Below, in pieces: positions 34,035-46,069 of a stretch of 64,000 nt of DNA. The notes under the pieces are model-generated. The model did no database searches. It had not been told where the DNA came from and saw only the letters and a list, made by a program, of their open reading frames with translations. The DNA is from Galaxea fascicularis (lineage: Eukaryota > Cnidaria > Anthozoa > Scleractinia > Euphylliidae): positions 39,651,033-39,715,032 of the forward strand of contig OX419335.1 in the NCBI GenBank assembly GCA_948470475.1. Direction: 5' to 3'. The position numbers were made by a program, and so were the translations under genes. Each line of letters opens with the position of its first letter. Within the stretch, counting starts at the first letter, position 1.

Positions 34035-35051
34035 CTATATTGAATTGCAGGTGATTGCGAGGGCTGGGCAATAAAATTGATGGGATACGTAACCTATGGA
34101 CACATACCAAGGACATGATCTGGACACATACACGCTGGACACATACACGGAACAAAGTTTTGGTTGATTACAGTCTTCAAAACGATGACCCGGCCACTCG
34201 CAATTAAAGCAACGTGTGGATCTGCACGTTGCGGCAAAATGATCCATGGATCCACAAGGACGGCATGTTTTGGTCTGGCCAGGGTATCAGAGACGCACAT
34301 AACAACTGGCGATACGAACAACAGAGGGAACTTTGGAACGTAAACGCATTCTTGCAGTGCGAACGCCATTATTGATGTGACCATGACACTTGTCACGCCG
34401 GAACGAAAAAAAAAAGCTTTTCGATACACAGACAGCCTGCCAACCAGAACAGAGTCTGGCATTTCATTAGGAGCATCAAAAATTGTAACGATTACAGTAT
34501 GGTTGTCACAGTCTGACACGAAACATCGATGGCCCTTAACAAGAATTTGGTGTAGACCTGTAAGCTGGTATTTACCCTCTCTGTACTTGAAGGAAACAGT
34601 CCTCAGATGACTTGACGAGTTAAACTGAACACAGGTGACATCTTCAGGTCCAACACCAACATGATAAAAAGCTTCCAACACACCAACACTAGAAACTTGA
34701 AGAGAACTAACGATTGACATGGATGTTACCATCACTTTCAATTGCCCAGCAATGTGTAGCAGGGGAGAAACGAGCACCATCTTCGCACATGGATTGCAGC
34801 ACACCGGGAATTTGGACACCGGACGGCAGGGAAGATGTATCAGTCATATCAGACATAGGGCTTGAAGTAGAAGATGGAGCGGTAAACATTTCAGCTGACT
34901 CGACAGATCCAGGTGTGATGGTGCCCAGAGGGCATGGAGCAAGCAGGTGACAGAGGCACGGGGCATCACAAGTTGGCATTATCTCCACTGAAACCGTTGG
35001 TGGTGGTTGTTGTTGTGCAACTGCAGCCTCTTGGGGCACAGACTCATCCAT
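34035..35051 (-). pseudogene. LINE ORF1 fragment (copy J), RRM-like core and zinc knuckle
   Basis: From Met at 35051 a Pro/Ser-rich N-terminus is followed, in another frame, by GVGPEDVTCVQFNSSSHLRT and VTIFDAPNEMPDSVLVGRL, the conserved ORF1 core seen in the other zinc-knuckle LINEs here. A further frame change leads to CGSMDHFAATCRSTRCFNC and CEWPGHRFEDC, tandem CCHC knuckles. No ORF2 follows on the left. It abuts the RT fragment of copy I on its right, without a recognisable spacer. Confidence 0.65.
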
Positions 35052-35179
35052 CTCAACAGGAACAGCATTTGCATCGTTGTCAACACTGGGATTTACGCCT
35101 GAATTCTGGTTCAGTCTTTCCGCTTGGATTGGTCATCTCCTTGGACAACCAGGCATGTACTTCCACGTGGGCCTGAAAT

Positions 35180-35450
35180 CGGTCTCCAATTCTTCAGAGA
35201 TTTAGGATCATCTTTCTTGAAAATCAAACACGTCATGCTCTCTAACATGGAAGGACTAAAATAACTGGTTTCGAAACTGAAACTATACAGATCTAACAGA
35301 GCAGGGCCTAAAAGGTCCCAGAATTTCATGTAAAATTCTTTTGGAAGGCCATCACTGCCTGGGGTTTTGCCTGGAGCCAAATTGCACACAGCCTGGTAAA
35401 TTTCATCCAGCGTTAATTGATTTTCACACTTGCCACACGCCAAAGAATCT
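35180..35450 (-). pseudogene. LINE RT N-terminal fragment (copy I)
   Basis: Minus strand: LTLDEIYQAVCNLAPGKTPG, SDGLPKEFYMKFWDLLGPAL and FKKDDPKSLKNWRPIS, the opening of an L1/Tx1-type RT. The frame then meets unrelated sequence at 35180. The endonuclease that should precede it is missing: 35450-35552 shows the RT lead-in fused to the ORF1/ORF2 spacer. Confidence 0.8.
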
Positions 35451-35551
35451 AGAAAGGTATCAACTCGATTTAAAATTTACGAACTGCCATAATGAGATAG
35501 AAAGGAAAAAAATAATAATTCTCTGTTAGACAAATACATAATAACAATAAG

Positions 35552-36880
35552 TTACTTATGTTTGTGTTTCTTCGTTTGTCCATTAGTGTTCCTTCTTTTC
35601 GCGCCTGGTTCACCAGTTTCAGAAGAGTCAGAGTGTTCGCGAGTGTTTTTGGCAGTAGGCTTTCCGGTCACCAAAGTAGGCGCAGTCAGTTTTCAAGGTG
35701 GAATTGATATGGAAAGTGGTTTGGCGGGTATTCGTACCTGCACAGGTTGAGTAAAAGGCAATCAAGCAGATCCAGAAATAGGTGTGTCAGTCATAGTTTC
35801 ATCTTCGTTGTCGCTAATAACCGGAGAACTCACAGCAGAGATGAATCCATCTGCGGTCTCGGTTTGTTCAGTGTGTTCCATGGTGCGTGTGTTACCTGTG
35901 GTACGCAAAGATTGTGCCGTTTCGTCAGGTTGTTCAGGAATGTTGTCGGGGTCAAAGTAGGCATTACAGGCTGTGAATCTGTCTCTGGTAAGGGAGTGCC
36001 AGTATCTTCTTCGCTTTCATCGTTGTAATCGCTGGCATCGCCAGCAGATCTACTTGTGTCTTGGGCCCAGGAGTTAGGACAGAAACGCGCTTTGTGTTCC
36101 ACAAATTTACAGATGTTACATCGCACAGAATCAGGACAGTCGGGAGCCAAATGTCCAGTACAATCTCAGTTGAAGCAACACAGAAACACGGCAGGCATTG
36201 GTGTTATGGCCGGGTTGATTACAGTGACGACATGTACAGGGTTGTCCTTCATAGCACAGATGAATAAGGATCTTCCCAAATTGCAGAAAACTCGGTATTG
36301 CGCGTCTAATACATACTTGGTAGTGCCAGACACCCTCCTGGATTTTCTCCAACCCCTCAAAACGAAAATATCCACCCCGGTGGCTCATAACATCACAGTA
36401 ACTGGACAGTCGGTTGATGATTGTCATGTGAGGCATCTCGTACGGAGCATCAAAGATTTGCAGATAGGTGAGCGATTGATCCACATCCTGAACTGCGAAT
36501 TGTTGAGCATGTATTTTCAAGGTATTTCATCTCAAGAAGCTCTCACGGTATTTAGGGTTTCAAAAGGTTACATTAATTGCACCAGAGGACATTCGTTGTA
36601 CACATGATATCTGTTTTGGATTGATCGACGCATCATTCAGAGCTCCAAAGAAATCTTGAGCAGGCAGGAAGATTCTCGCATTCACCACAGCTGTACACAG
36701 ACGCAAGGGAACTTCAACAACAACAACAAGAACGGACTCTACATCATCGGCAACAGGTCTCACAACATCAGCATAAAGAGTAGGCCACGAAACGGCGGAA
36801 TTTTCAGGATCAGTGGACGCTGCAATATCACTTCTCATGTCACCATGTTGAATTGTGGCCAAGTGGGCACTGCCGCTCAT
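35552..36880 (-). pseudogene. LINE ORF1 (copy I) with zinc knuckles
   Basis: ATG at 36880 (MSGSAHLATIQHGDMRS) to a stop at 35552 (ending in a Lys/His-rich tail). Order: N-terminal region with FLPAQDFFGALNDASINPKQ; core LQIFDAPYEMPHMTIINRLS; CRHCNQPGHNTNACR; CNICKFVEHKARFC; then an acidic Thr/Ser tail. At least three frameshifts (about 36560, 36140, 35830). Copy N at 58728-60096 is the same subfamily and aligns throughout, including the C-terminal tail. Confidence 0.8.
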
Positions 36881-36889
36881 GTTTAACTG

Positions 36890-37816
36890 ACAGCCGACCA
36901 CACGCTCCCTGACCTGGTCTTATAAGGAAACTTTCAGAATTTATGACAAAACACGCCAATCAGTGATATAAGAACAGATTTAGTATGTGAAAAGATTTAT
37001 TCGAAACCAAATCAATGATTTACAGGATAGAAACAATAAAAAGGAATGCTACACAATACTACACTAAACCACCTACGATTACAAGTTACAAAACCGGAGT
37101 AGGCGGAATGAAATACAAGATAAAACAAAGTCCCTAAATAGTATCCCTGATGGTGGAGCAAAACAGAGTCGTCTAAATAGAGTCCTTGGTTAAAAAGCTT
37201 AACATCCATGAAGAGCGCACAGTGATAGTAACGAAGTAAAAACCTACGTAGCAAAAATGAAATTTGATAAGACCAGCCTGCACCGTGCAGAAGCCGGGGA
37301 AAACCCACAGGACAGCAAAACAAGATTCCGACAAACGAGAAAACTCGAGGAAAATACGCCTTTTGGTATCGCTCAAAACGTACCAAATGAGAGCCCTGTG
37401 GTCTTCATTCCCATTATGGAAAGTGGCCTTGTTACGAAAAAACCAAACACCATGCAGAATGGTCGTGATGATGTAGCGCGTAAGTCTAGCCCTTTTTTCA
37501 TTGCAAGAGGGCCAGGGGAAAAAAGAAAACGAATGATGGATTGCAAATAAAAGTGCAGCCCAGAATGAGAGAAAGGAACGGTAAGAAATGGGTCCATACT
37601 CTACAAACAATGGGGCAAAACAAAAAGCAATGATCAATGGACTCTTGTCTGGGACAAGAGCCACAAGTTAGTGAATCAATGTAATCCCAATTTCGGAGAG
37701 AATTACTGACCTTGACTCCCCTCAAGGTGACCTGCCGAGAAAGATCATTCTTGAAATTCTCACAAAAATCATCCTGGACCAGCGTCGGTTAATCGAAAAA
37801 CCAAAAGAAACAAAAA
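36890..37816. repeat. tandem duplication, unit 1 (927 bp)
   Basis: Nearly identical to 37817-38739 (a handful of substitutions and a 4-base difference near the right edge). On the minus strand it holds the LINE ORF2 C-terminus with CGSCPRQESIDHCFLFC (CCHC-like), the 3' UTR with AATAAA, and the 5' UTR leading into ORF1 of copy I. Confidence 0.95.
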
Positions 37817-38739
37817 ACAGCCGACCACACGCTCCCTGACCTGGTCTTATAAGGAAACTTTCAGAATTTATGACAAAACACGCCAATCAGTGATATAAGA
37901 ACAGATTTAGTATGTGAAAAGATTTATTCGAAACCAAATCAATGATTTACAGGATAGAAACAATAAAAAGGAATGCTACACAATACTACACTAAACCACC
38001 TACGATTACAAGTTACAAAACCGGAGTAGGCGGAACGAAATACAAGATAAAACAAAGTCCCTAAATAGTATCCCTGATGGTGGAGCAAAACAGAGTCGTC
38101 TAAATAGAGTCCTTGGTTAAAAAGCTTAACATCCATGAAGAGCGCACAGTGATAGTAACGAAGTAAAAACCTACGTAGCAAAAATGAAATTTGATAAGAC
38201 CAGCCTGCACCGTGCAGAAGCCGGGGAAAACCCACAGGACAGCAAAACAAGATTCCGACAAACGAGAAAACTCGAGGAAAATACGCCTTTTGGTATCGCT
38301 CAAAACGTACCAAATGAGAGCCCTGTGGTCTTCATTCCCATTATGGAAAGTGGCCTTGTTACGAAAAAACCAAACACCATGCAGAATGGTCGTGATGATG
38401 TAGCGCGTAAGTCTAGCCCTTTTTTCATTGCAAGAGGGCCAGGGGAAAAAAGAAAACGAATGATGGATTGCAAATAAAAGTGCAGCCCGGAATGAGAGAA
38501 AGGAACGGTAAGAAATGGGTCCATACTCTACAAACAATGGGGCAAAACAAAAAGCAATGATCAATGGACTCTTGTCTGGGACAAGAGCCACAAGTTAGTG
38601 AATCAATATAACCCCAATTTCGGAGAGAACTGCTGACCTTGACTCCCCTCAAGGTGACCTGCCGAGAAAGATCATTCTTGAAATTCTCACAAAAATCATC
38701 CTGGACCAGCGTCGGTTAAAAACCAAAAGAAACAAAAGG
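37817..38739. repeat. tandem duplication, unit 2
   Basis: Second copy of the 927-bp unit; continuous on its right with the rest of ORF2 of copy H. The near identity means a recent duplication. Confidence 0.95.
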
Positions 38740-40995
38740 AGACCATTGAACGGGAAGGAGATGAGGGGAAGAGAGACTACTTAAAAGACGTAAGTAGACT
38801 CTCTTTCTAGTAAAATCAGAAAGATCACACACAAAGCAAATGTATAGAAAGGAGTGGGAGAGGATGCATTTGGCACAAACAAGCCATGCAAATGCACCCT
38901 CTCAGCCTGCGCAGATGCAAAACGAGATCCAATAAAACATCTACAGAGAAAGAAACTAGAGTAATCGGGAGAATTAACCGTGGAAATAACTAAAGATAAC
39001 AAAAGAGCATGGGACTTAAACTTTAGATTCAAAATCCCTAAACCACCGTCGCGAGGGGAAAGACAAAGGGTGTTCTGACTGACAGTCTCAATGCGAGACC
39101 ACCAGACAAAACCCCACACAAGCTGATTAACGCGCGCAAGCACCCACCCAGGGAAAACGAGGAAACGACAAAGAAAGAGAAGCTTACTGAGACCAAGGAC
39201 ATTAACTACAAGGGCCTTACCTACAAAAGAGAGGGAATGAGACTTCCAGAGATTAAGGGACTTCTCCATCTTGTCAATTTTCGGTTGCCAGTTATCCTTC
39301 TCAACAGGCACAGTGCCAAAAACGATGCCTAAAACTCATCCTGCGGACCCACGTAAGGCCAAGTGGCTCATCAGAGTGATCACGCCACAAACTGAGAGCC
39401 ACATGGCCTCTGTCTTTGAACCGCATTCGTAAATAGAAATGCAGTCAAAAAGTTTACAGAGCAAACTCAAATCCTTTAAAATAACCATGGTATCATCAGC
39501 GTAAAGTCAAACTGTAGCTTGCATGCCAGAAGCACCAGGCAGGAGAAAACCCGTAATCTCTGGACAGAAGCTGATTTGGCGCACAAGGGCCTCAACGCAT
39601 AAAACATACAAAAGGGGGGACAGGGGGTCGCCCTGTCTCACACCCCGCAGTAAGGGAATTTCAGAGGTGAGATTACCATTCAAAAGAATTTGCATATTGG
39701 CCCCGTCATATAGAGCAGAAACCCATTTCCAAAAAAGAGGGCCAAAGCCGAGGTGATAAAGAAGATCGGTTAAAAAGGAGTGATCTACACGATGGAAGGC
39801 TTTCTCCTGATCTAGACTAATGAGAATTGCCGTCTCATCAGTCTGCTTGATAAAATGAAGGACATCACACAAAAGAACGAGATTAGACCAGATAGAGCGA
39901 CCTGGGACAGAACAAGTCTGATCAGGGTCAACAACAAAATCTAAAACACGAGATAAACTGGTAGTGAGAACTTTGGAAATAATCTTGTAGTCAACGTTGA
40001 GGAAACTGATGGGACACCAATTTTTCAAATTTTTCCTGTCACCTCACTTCTTAAAAATAAGCCAGGTAGCACTACCCCTCATAGTGGAACATAAAAACCC
40101 GTCCCGGATACATTCATGGGCTGCACGTAAAAGTAAGGGACCCAAAAGGCGCCAATATTTACTATAAAATTCAACTGAAAAGCCATCGGGGCCAGGTTCT
40201 TTACCTAAACTTAAACCCTTAAGTTCTTCTAGAGAAAAATCAGCATCACACAAATCACAATCGGCATCAGAAAGAGAGCAAGAAAAACAACTTAATAAAT
40301 CTTGTTTACAACCGGGATCAATAGGTTTGGGTAAAAAAAGATTACAATAGAACTGGACGTGCGTGTTCGATCTCAGCACGTGTGAAAACTTCAACCTCAT
40401 CAGAATTCAAAATAGAGGTGACAGTATTACGCTCAACATGTTCACGCTCAAGTCTAAAGAAATAACGAGTGGGTTTCTCGCCCTCTTCAAGCCATTTGTC
40501 CTGGCTACGAACTTTGACACCTTAAATGTCGCTTAAGTCAATTAATTGGTTTGTCAAAACAACTTGTTCACGGCACAAAGATTTACGTTTATTACTAGAA
40601 AAAGAAACAACAGCGCTTGAAAAAATCCCACCACTCTTTGACAGACGGGGAAAACTCAATACAGCCAGAGAGGTCAGAAATACGAACAGAAATAAAGGAA
40701 CAAAATTGAGAATCTTGAAGTAAGGAATCATTAAATTTTCACAAACCAGGGCCACGTGCAAAATTAGTATTCAAAACAAGCGTGAGATTAACTTAATCGT
40801 GATCAGAAAAACAACAAGGCAGAATATTACAAACATGAATAAAGGAAGCAAAAGTACGGGACAAAAAACTTACCAACTCTACTACCAATCGAAAAAGCAG
40901 AATTAAACCAAGAGACCTCTCTCAACCGTGGATGAAGTTTACAGAAGGCATCCAGAAAATTAAAAGTAGAACGATAATTGGAATTTATAAAAATT
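37939..40995 (-). pseudogene. LINE ORF2 (copy H), partial endonuclease, RT and C-terminus
   Basis: Minus strand: endonuclease C-terminal half (LDAFCKLHPRLREVSWFNSA, then a SDHD motif near 40800), EGEKPTRYFFRLE linker near 40460, RT pieces GKEPGPDGFSVEFYSKYW, NWCPISFLNVDYKIISKVLT, LISLDQEKAFHRVDHSFL and GVRQGDPLSPLLYVLCVEAL, then WKSHSLSFVGKALVVNVLG and a terminal Cys/His motif. The motif-A Asp (SLDQEKAF) is kept; the motif-C (YADD) region near 39505 is interrupted by a stop and frameshift. The endonuclease N-terminal half is deleted. Broken in at least five places. Confidence 0.85.
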
Positions 40996-40999
40996 AAGC

Positions 41000-42300
41000 A
41001 AAACATGCCGAAGGATTAAGATTTTATGAGGTGAAACAGCTTTAGGGGCATTAGTCTTACAAGTAGGTGGAACATCAGCATAAGTAACTTTGGCAGAATG
41101 GCGGTTTGGAAGGTCAGGGACAGCACTTTTTCTTTTCTGTCTTGAAGCAGCTTTGATAAAACCAGATACACCAAAAGCAGAGGATCTTCATTTATATTAA
41201 CATCATCACTGGGGGGCGGGATAGCAGCAGGAACAGGTTCTGGTGTCGAGGATAAAAACAGCAGAGAAGAGGAAGAAGAATCTTGGGAAGGTGCATCTGG
41301 AGAAGCATCAGGAACAGTTAAGCAGGAAGTAGGTTGAGTCAACGATAATGAAGAAGAGCCAGAAGAAGTAGCGGTAGTTGTTGTAGATGATCCGGAGGAT
41401 TGACTAGGAGAAGGCTCAGGTGAGGCAGCAACATAAGGAGAAGAGAGAGAAGCAGCAGCAGTGAGGAGGACATCAGAATCAGTAGTGGAAAAAGGAGAAG
41501 GCTGTGAAGACTGTGAGGATTGCATAGGCTGCGAAGGTTGAGTGGGAGGAATAGTATCTTCGGAGTCTGGCACATGAGGAGCAGGCGAGGACGGCAGTTC
41601 TTGAAGGGGAGGAGGAGGAGGAAAATCATCTTCATCAGCAGTATGGTGAGCGGGACGATGCTTCCACGAAAAACGGCAATCAACAGCATAGTGACCAGTT
41701 TCACGACAAATAACACAACGAACTGGATTAGGACAATCACGAGACATATGACACAAACCCTCACGGTTGAAACAGATTTGATTTGGACATTCTTTCACAA
41801 CATGACCAGTATAATTACATTTACGACAGGTAGGAGTTTTGTTAGGAAGTTTCACACGAAGAACAAAGGGGCCAAAACGAAGGAAGGATGGAACGGAGTC
41901 ATCAAGATCACATTTAAAAACACGGATACCATTGTAAACATCAGGATAGTCTTGGAGCTTGCAACGACAAGAAGAGAGAACAGTTCCATAATAGCTAAGA
42001 CAGTGTTTGATAGCATCATCCGGAAGTTCAAAAGGAGCATCATATACAGCAACAAAAACACAGTCAGAATCGTCAGCATGGTTGTTATGAGGAATGCAAG
42101 AAGACTTCTGGAGATAGAGGTTACGGCGCTCGGATGCAAAGGTGATAAAAGTAGAGCCAGTAGAATTCCTCTGAATACATTGGAAAGAACTATGAGGAAT
42201 ACCTGTATTACAGACATCAGCGAAAACATTGTCAGTAGACACATCTTTGTGCAGGTGAATAAAAGCAGAACAAGGTTGGTCGGGCAGAGTGTTCTATGGA
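41000..42300 (-). pseudogene. LINE ORF1 (copy H), longest open ORF1 here
   Basis: An open frame of 408 codons (42242-41016) with an N-terminal extension in another frame (LPDQPCSAFIHLHKDVS). Order: FADVCNTGIPHSSFQCIQRN; core VAVYDAPFELPDDAIKHCLS; knuckles CRKCNYTGHVVKEC, CFNREGLCHMSRDC (one Cys changed to Arg) and CVICRETGHYAVDC; then a long Ser/Pro/Thr-rich, acidic region. The last part is frameshifted near 41180, where the other frame reads KAASRQKRKSAVPDLPNR. The shift and missing knuckle Cys suggest it is no longer active. Confidence 0.8.
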
Positions 42301-42404
42301 TGAAAATGTTCTTTCTCGAAGGAAGTCTGTTTGTTTGTTTGTCTGTTTTTTTGGGATTTAGGGTTGTAAATGTAATTAATTGTCCTTAAATATAAGTATT
42401 CTAA

Positions 42405-42685
42405 TATTCTACAAAGTAATTAAGTTTTTCTTTAATAACTACTACGGCTAAATTAATTTGTTTCCCTTCCTTTTATAATAACCACAAGGTAATTAATGTT
42501 CCTACAAAGTAATTACGTTTCTTGCCTTATAACAACTATAAAGTAATAGATTAAGTTTGTTTCTCTTCTAGCCAATATTCTTATAGCAGCTACAATTGAG
42601 TTTTTCTCCTGTAGTAATTACAAAGTAATTAGTTAAGTTTGATTTCTTTTTATATGACAACTACAAGATAATATTTCCTTTTGTT
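42405..42685. repeat. degenerate tandem repeats upstream of LINE ORF1
   Basis: About five diverged units containing ACTACAAAGTAATTA, TTAAGTTTGTTTCTCTTC and TATAACAAC lie directly 5' (minus strand) of copy H ORF1, like monomeric 5' UTR repeats. Confidence 0.5.
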
Positions 42686-42689
42686 GGAT

Positions 42690-43706
42690 AAACTAATTTA
42701 TTCGTCTCGATAAAGCAAGACTTTGCTTACCAAAATACAATAACAATTATAACAAAATGCAAAAAGTAAAGAGCTTATATGTAAAGCAGAAAAGGCAGGG
42801 GACGAAATTCGGACAAGGCCCGCCAAAAAAAGGCGCGGGGAGTTAAGCCAAAGCAAGCGGGGTATAAAAAAAAAATGGAAGGGCACACAAACAGTTACAA
42901 GAAGTTAAGCCAAAGCAAACGGGGTCAAAAATGGATGGGCGCACAAACAGCAACAATAAAAAAGAAGGAAAGATGGGCAAGAGTAAAACTTACAATATCC
43001 TTGAGCTTCGTGAAAGAAGGGAGCACCAATGAGGGCAGCACAACTGCATCGATACTTATCTGCGTCAGGTAAGTTTTTTTAATTTGGCGGCGAGTGGACC
43101 AAGTGCAATGTCCACTAGCCCTTAAAGACTAAAGAAAGACCTACACTGCAAAAAGTGAGGGGGCACCCTCATACGAGGCTGGCCGCCAACTTTGCTGGGG
43201 AGTCAAACCCCACCTCACCGCATGGAAAAAGACAGAGGGGACAGAAAGATCAGAAAAACACAGTACAACCAACAAAGGCGACCGCACAAAGGAAAACACA
43301 AGAGACAGACAGCTGAACAGTACAACCAACAAAGGCGGCCATTTAGGAGAAAAACAGGAAAAGACAGCTGAACAGTACAACCAACAAAGGCGACCGTTAA
43401 GGAGAAGAGGAAAGATTACACAGAACCAACAGGGAAGAAAAAAACAACTTTAAAAACCCCACCAATAAAACGACCAAGGGTTCCATTAGCCCCCCACTAG
43501 GGAACAAACAAACGGTGATGGTGAGCAGACTAAAATGCTTAGAAAACAAAGGCAAGTAAAAGGACAGACAAGACTTGAGGGAGACCACCAGGCGCAAAGT
43601 ACTAAGAGGCTCAGAGCGGAAACAAAAATCATTCTGTTAGCACCAAACAAAAAACTTACAAACATGAAGCAAATAACAGAAAACACGAGGGACACACACC
43701 AGCTCG
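42690..43706 (-). other. 3' region of LINE copy G
   Basis: Minus-strand 3' part of the LINE whose RT lies to the right; ends with CGAATAAATTAG near 42695. Contains three 55-57-bp repeats (43261, 43318, 43373) with CAGTACAACCAACAAAGGCG. Open frames here are short and unassigned. Confidence 0.45.
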
Positions 43707-45490
43707 TCACTTGAGAAACCAAAAAGCAAATGACGAGCACAAATAGAAGATGCCAACGGGGAGGAAACAAACAGCCTCAGACTTGGAGGTGTTGAGCTTG
43801 GTGCCAGACCCTAGCTCATGTCGGTGGACAGTATTCAAAAGATTGCAAAGAGAGCACTCGTTCTTGACAAAAATGGTCTGATTGTCAGCATATTGAGAAA
43901 TCTTAAAGTGGAGGCCACCGGCTCCGGGGAGCTTGAAGCCCTTAATATTCACGGATTTACAAATTTGGGTAGAAAGAACTTCAGAAACTAAGACGTACAG
44001 GAGGGGGGACAGGGGACAACCCTGCCTCACCTGCCCCCCCCATCCCACCAAGAAAAACAGGCGCAGATAAATTCCCATTGCAAATGATGCGGGAAAAGAC
44101 ATTGTTGTAAAAAAGACTCACCCAGTGGCAAAAGGAAGAACCAAAACCGAATTTAGAAAGAGTTTTCATTAAAAATTCATGATCGACATGGTCGAAAGCT
44201 TTTTCTTGGTCTAAGGTGACTAGAATGCCGGTCTTGTTGGTTTGATGAATCATATCTAGGGTGTCTCGTACTAACTGCAGGTTAAAAAAAATTGATATAC
44301 CGACAACACCGCATGTCTGATCGGCATCAACAATCGAAGACATTACAGGTTTAATTCACTTCAAAAGTGAGATTGGGCGCCAATTTTTCGGCAATCGTTT
44401 ATCGTCTTTCTTGTATAGGAAGCATAAGGGACCCGAGGCGATAATTCTTATTTAACACTGAAACGAGAATATCGCCAAGGTCCTCCGAAAAAGCGAGATA
44501 AAATTCGGCAGGAAGGCCATCAGAACCAGGCGATTTACCAGTTTTGAAGGCCTTTCAGAGCATAGAAAAGTTTGTCTTTCGTGATTTCACTTTCACAACT
44601 ATCTCGATCGGAGTCCAAAAGAGAAAATTCGAGATCATTAATTAAATCGACCTGAACCTGCATATCAAGGTCATCCTTTATAAACAGGTTTTTATAGAAA
44701 TTAACCAAAATTGATTTGATATCTTCCTGTGCGGTCTTTTCAACACTGTAAGAATCTAATAAAGAAACAAACGAATCTTTCTCAGCTCTTTTCTCCTCGA
44801 GTCGGAAGAAGAACCTAGTCGGTTTCTCCCCCTCCTTCATCCACTTGGCGCATGATCGTATTTTTGGGCCCTTCGTCTCGCGTAATATGAGAGACGAGAG
44901 GGAGCTCTCAAGATTTCTAATTTCAGATGTAACAGAGTTGTCACCTAAAGCAAGAGCATTCTTAGCCTTAATTATGCGATTTGTCAACAAATTGCATTCA
45001 CGGTTGGCTGATCGAGGCTTTCTTTTGCCATAATTAATGCAGGAATCACAAATGACAAGTTCTAAATTATCCCACCAATTCCCGAGAGTAGCAAATTGAT
45101 TAACACCACTCTTTTGAAAGGAAATAATAGAAGATAACATTTTACAGAATACATTGTCAGACAAAAGAGACGTGTTAAATTTCCAAATACTGTTTCAGGG
45201 TCGCACAAGACCATCAGTGGATAAGTTTAAGGTAACAAAATCATGATAGAGGGCACGGCAAAACACTTATATTACAATTTGGTCAAGGCGAGATGGTTGC
45301 GTGTAGTTGGTGTTAGCCCATGTGTAACATACCCCACGAGGGTTCTGTTTACGCCAAACATCAATAGGAGAGAGATCATTCATAAAAGCGCGGAGCATTG
45401 ATTTATCGATCAAGAGGGTTGTCAATACAATTGTTTTAGTGCAAAAGTTGTTGATAGAAAGTTGATTGTTGACAATATTACCTATAACGT
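43707..45490 (-). pseudogene. LINE ORF2 (copy G), endonuclease end to RT
   Basis: Minus strand from 45490: endonuclease C-terminus (LSPIDVWRKQNPRGVCYTWA), linker with KWMKEGEKPTRFFFRLEEKR, RT pieces [39 protein letters not shown] and QYADNQTIF, where motif C YADD has become YADN (43881-43892). Frameshifts near 44520 and 44050. The 5' part (ORF1 and endonuclease N-terminus) is absent here, but copy E on the right ends at about the position where this begins, so the two could be one LINE split by a 1-kb insert. Confidence 0.8.
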
Positions 45491-45494
45491 ACAG

Positions 45495-46068
45495 TAGGTA
45501 AGATCCCTGAAGATCTCAGGCCTCATCAGCAAACCAGTGCACATGCTTTAGCGAGCCACTTAATTTAAATTTAGGTTGTTTTTATTGCCACTATTCGGCT
45601 TCTTCCCATATTAGGCCAAGTGCTATTCCGCATGAACCCAACCAACGGACGATTAATGTTTCTCTTGTTTTTTGTTTCTTTTTGTTTTTGGTGGCAATAT
45701 TAATCGTCCTAGTTGTTATGCAAACTGGATTTCAGTCATACAAGTTATTAGCATATTTGAACCATATCTACATTTTACAACTGCTTTGTTTACAAGCATC
45801 TATAAGCTATCCCCTACAATGCTGAACTAGTAATTTGTTCGGTAAACGTGAGAGGTTTGTCGAATACCATGAAAAGACGGGAGACCTTTCATTGGCTTAA
45901 GAAGAAAAAACATGCCGTATATTTTCTACAAGAAATTCATTCTACAAAAGACAAAGAACACATATGGTCTGCAGAGTGGGGGTATTCTGCTGTGGTTAGT
46001 AACTTTTCTACCGCCAGTCCAGGAGTATGTGTGCTTTTTAATAACAACTTCAACTTTCAAGTTAAAAT
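45495..46068 (+). pseudogene. L1-like LINE fragment, start of ORF2 endonuclease
   Basis: Plus strand: after AT-rich spacer, ATGCTGAAC at about 45820 precedes ICSVNVRGLSNTMKRRETFH and AVYFLQEIHSTKDKEHIWSA, the N-terminal endonuclease block with the catalytic Glu. It stops at about 46068, where an opposite-strand ORF1 fragment begins. It resembles the L1-like element at 14.6-24.6 kb rather than the zinc-knuckle group. Confidence 0.75.
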
Positions 46069-46069
46069 C

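Noticed and set aside
34377..34610. Plus-strand open frame
   Set aside because: Antisense of LINE ORF1 copy J.
41520..42389. 289-codon plus-strand open frame
   Set aside because: It is the antisense of LINE ORF1 copy H, whose minus-strand frame carries zinc knuckles; the plus reading has no motif.
42405..42685. CRISPR-like array
   Set aside because: Units are diverged and contiguous with no constant-length unique spacers; the genome is eukaryotic.
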